A stretch of 64,000 bases of DNA. Origin: Agreia sp. PsM10. Lineage in GTDB: Bacteria; Actinomycetota; Actinomycetes; Actinomycetales; Microbacteriaceae. The notes beneath the pieces are model-generated. The model saw only the letters and a list, made by a program, of their open reading frames with translations. It searched no databases and was not told where the DNA came from. The stretch covers positions 1-64,000 of the forward strand of contig NZ_JARUXC010000016.1 in the NCBI RefSeq assembly GCF_030433855.1, in the 5' to 3' direction. Shown in pieces: positions 62,279 to 64,000 of the stretch (position 1 is its first letter; every line of letters starts with the position of its first letter). A program made the translations under genes and the position numbers.

Positions 62279-63808
62279 ATGAAGAGATCGATTCTCGGGC
62301 TCGGGGCGCTCGTCGTCGCCGCGAGTCTTATGCTCGCCGGATGCTCCGCGGGGTCCCCGGCCTCCACCGATTCAGCCACGTCCACGGGGGGAACGCTCAC
62401 GCTGGGCGCAACCGTCGATGCCACGTCGTGGGACACGGCCGATGCCGAGTTCGGAAACCGTCTGCAGTACATGCAGCCCGTCTACGACTCGCTTCTGCAC
62501 ATTGACTCCGAGCTGGAGATCACCCCGTGGCTCGCATCGGCCTTCAGCTACAACGACGACAACACGCGGCTCACGCTCACCCTCCGCGACGACGTCAGCT
62601 TCACCGATGGTGAGGCCTTCGATGCCGATGCCGTAAAGGCCAACCTCGAGCACTTCGCCACGGGCACCGGGCAGAACTCCATCACCCTCGCCTCGGTCTC
62701 CTCGATCGAAGTCACGAACCCGACCGAGGTGGTGCTGGTGCTCAGCGCCCCCGATCCGGCGCTCTTGCGCAACCTTGCGCTCGTCTCGGGAATGATGGCA
62801 TCCCCTGCAGAGCTCACGACGGGCTCCCTGAAGACGACGCCTGTGGGAAGCGGTCCCTACGTTCTCGACACCGCCGCGACGGTGACTGGCAGTCAGTACA
62901 CCTACACACGCAACGCCGACTACTGGAACGCTGACGCCTTTCCCTACGACAGCATCGTGATCAAGCCGTTGTCCGACCTCACGGCCCGACTCAATGCGCT
63001 GAAGGCGGGCGAGATCGACGCCGCGAGCGCCGATGCGAAGAGCATGGCCGAGGCCCAGGCGAGTGGCCTGACCGTCGGCAAGATGCTGGGCGACTGGCAG
63101 GGGCTGTTCATCGTCGACCGCGCAGGTGCGAAGGTTCCCGCGCTGGCCGATGAGCGGGTGCGTCAGGCGCTGAACTACGCGATCGACGGCGACGCGATCC
63201 TCAAGTCGATCCGCCTGGGTGAGGGCGAGTCGACCACGCAGATCTTCAATCCGAGCAGCCAGGCGTACGACGCCTCTCTCGACGATGCCTATCCGTACGA
63301 TCCGGAGAAGGCGAAGGAACTCCTCGCCGAGGCGGGCTACGCCGATGGATTCGACCTCGTGCTTCCTGACCTCGCCGGATTCTCCGACGTGACCACGATT
63401 ACCGTGCAGTCGTTGAAGGACATCGGCATCCGGGTCACCACCGAGCCCGTCTCCGCAGACCAGACGATCTCCCGACTCATCAGCGGCGAGTTCCCCGTTT
63501 TCGTCTTCTCGTGGGGGTCCTCCAACTCATGGCAGGACACGATCAAGCTCCTCACGCCGACCGCACCCTGGAACATGATGAAGAACCGGGATCCGGAGCT
63601 CGATTCCCTGATCGCCGCTGCGCAGACCGCGACCGGCTCCGACGCTGACACGGCTTTCCAGAAGCTGAGTGCTTTCGTCGTCGATCAGGCCTGGTTCGCC
63701 CCGTGGTACGTGCAGAACAACATCTACCTGAGCTCCGCGAAGACGACGGTCACCATGCAGCCGCAGAACGTCGTTCCCTACATCTGGAACTACGCGCCCG
63801 CGAGCTGA
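62279..63808 (+). CDS. Peptide/nickel ABC transporter substrate-binding lipoprotein
   Basis: A 509-residue extracytoplasmic binding protein of the SBP_bac_5 (DppA/OppA) class. Its lipoprotein signal ends LMLAGC, with Cys22. The usual DVSFTDGEAFDADAVKANLEHF region, PVGSGPYVLD and ADERVRQALNYAIDGDAI are present. It should capture oligopeptides or similar compounds. It is followed by the permease gene after an intercistronic stem-loop, and lies under a TetR regulator. Confidence 0.9.
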   Translation: MKRSILGLGALVVAASLMLAGCSAGSPASTDSATSTGGTLTLGATVDATSWDTADAEFGNRLQYMQPVYDSLLHIDSELEITPWLASAFSYNDDNTRLTLTLRDDVSFTDGEAFDADAVKANLEHFATGTGQNSITLASVSSIEVTNPTEVVLVLSAPDPALLRNLALVSGMMASPAELTTGSLKTTPVGSGPYVLDTAATVTGSQYTYTRNADYWNADAFPYDSIVIKPLSDLTARLNALKAGEIDAASADAKSMAEAQASGLTVGKMLGDWQGLFIVDRAGAKVPALADERVRQALNYAIDGDAILKSIRLGEGESTTQIFNPSSQAYDASLDDAYPYDPEKAKELLAEAGYADGFDLVLPDLAGFSDVTTITVQSLKDIGIRVTTEPVSADQTISRLISGEFPVFVFSWGSSNSWQDTIKLLTPTAPWNMMKNRDPELDSLIAAAQTATGSDADTAFQKLSAFVVDQAWFAPWYVQNNIYLSSAKTTVTMQPQNVVPYIWNYAPAS

Positions 63809-63814
63809 GCACAC

Positions 63815-63845
63815 CGGGCGGCGTCGGGTCCTCCGATGCCGCCCG
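63815..63845 (+). terminator. Intercistronic stem-loop
   Basis: CGGGCGGC (63815-63822) pairs with GCCGCCCG (63838-63845), with a 15-base loop, between the binding-protein and permease genes. It lacks a T-run and may partially terminate or stabilise the upstream message, keeping binding protein above permease. Confidence 0.45.
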
Positions 63846-63875
63846 TACTGACCCCTTCGAGGAAGAAGAGAGACC

Positions 63876-64000
63876 ATGGCGACATTCCTGCTTCGCCGGC
63901 TCGGTGCGGCCGTCGTGCTCGTGTTCGTGATCGCGACCATGACGTTCCTGCTCATGAGCATGACCGGGGGAGACCCGGCCCGAAACATCCTGGGGGACGG
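63876..64000 (+). CDS. ABC transporter permease, DppB-like (partial)
   Basis: Only the first 41 codons are in the window. They encode MATFLLRRLGAAVVLVFVIA, a membrane helix, then MTFLLMSMTGGDPARNILG, which matches the start of DppB/OppB-type permeases (…F.L….GDPA….). GAGGAAGAAGAGAG precedes the ATG. It is the inner-membrane partner of the binding protein at 62279. Confidence 0.85.
   Translation, partial: MATFLLRRLGAAVVLVFVIATMTFLLMSMTGGDPARNILGD

Overview
The window is a 64-kb piece of a high-GC actinobacterial chromosome, most likely from the family Microbacteriaceae. This is inferred from strong G/C third-codon bias with frequent GTG and TTG starts, LPXTG-type sortase substrates, coenzyme F420 genes and F420/LLM-type oxidoreductases, a GlnX-GlnH-PknG signalling locus, and a REP-like word (CCCTTCGACnGGCTCAGGGAACG) that I associate with this family. 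The species cannot be named from the sequence.

Left part (0.1-19.5 kb): a HupE/UreJ-like membrane protein with a small LPDTG surface protein, an FAD monooxygenase, a large lamin-tail/phytase-like sortase substrate, three small uncharacterised proteins, and a DUF262/DUF1524 (GmrSD-like) defence protein. Next come a putative 2OG-Fe oxygenase, a VOC protein and a leftward operon (TetR, LLM oxidoreductase, AlkA, FolP2-like, RibD-C-like) divergent from a flavodoxin-fold reductase. A secreted lipase, a hexapeptide-repeat protein, a UlaG-like hydrolase, a lipid kinase and tRNA-Glu(CUC) follow.

Centre (19.5-34 kb): an ArsR/His-rich DMT transporter pair, a zinc alcohol dehydrogenase, an LLM enzyme, a GlsB-like membrane protein, a DUF4097-PadR pair behind three PadR-type operators, and a YqhA protein divergent from a TerC exporter with a yybP-ykoY manganese riboswitch. 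A rightward run leuL-leuC-leuD-murA-plsC-gpsA-ddl follows, headed by a leucine attenuator.

Right-centre (34-47 kb): ten tightly packed leftward genes encode TelA, a small partner, a CbbX-like AAA ATPase, GlnX, GlnH, a helical protein, PknG, a PP2C phosphatase, a VWA protein and a zinc-ribbon/FHA protein. They look like one sensing and phospho-signalling system and are the most notable block here. CorA and a DUF3515 lipoprotein lie upstream of it.

Right part (48-64 kb): the housekeeping genes thiL, rsmD, recG, an ABC-F ATPase and coaD are interrupted at 52.4-55.8 kb by a less GC-rich accessory insert. The insert carries two convergent gene pairs: an XRE/ImmA-IrrE peptidase with a protein that has a TGT-like zinc motif, and a winged-helix regulator with an unknown protein. 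An F420 cluster (F420-dependent dehydrogenase, cofE, cofC), twin small membrane proteins, a TetR regulator and the start of a peptide ABC importer complete the window.
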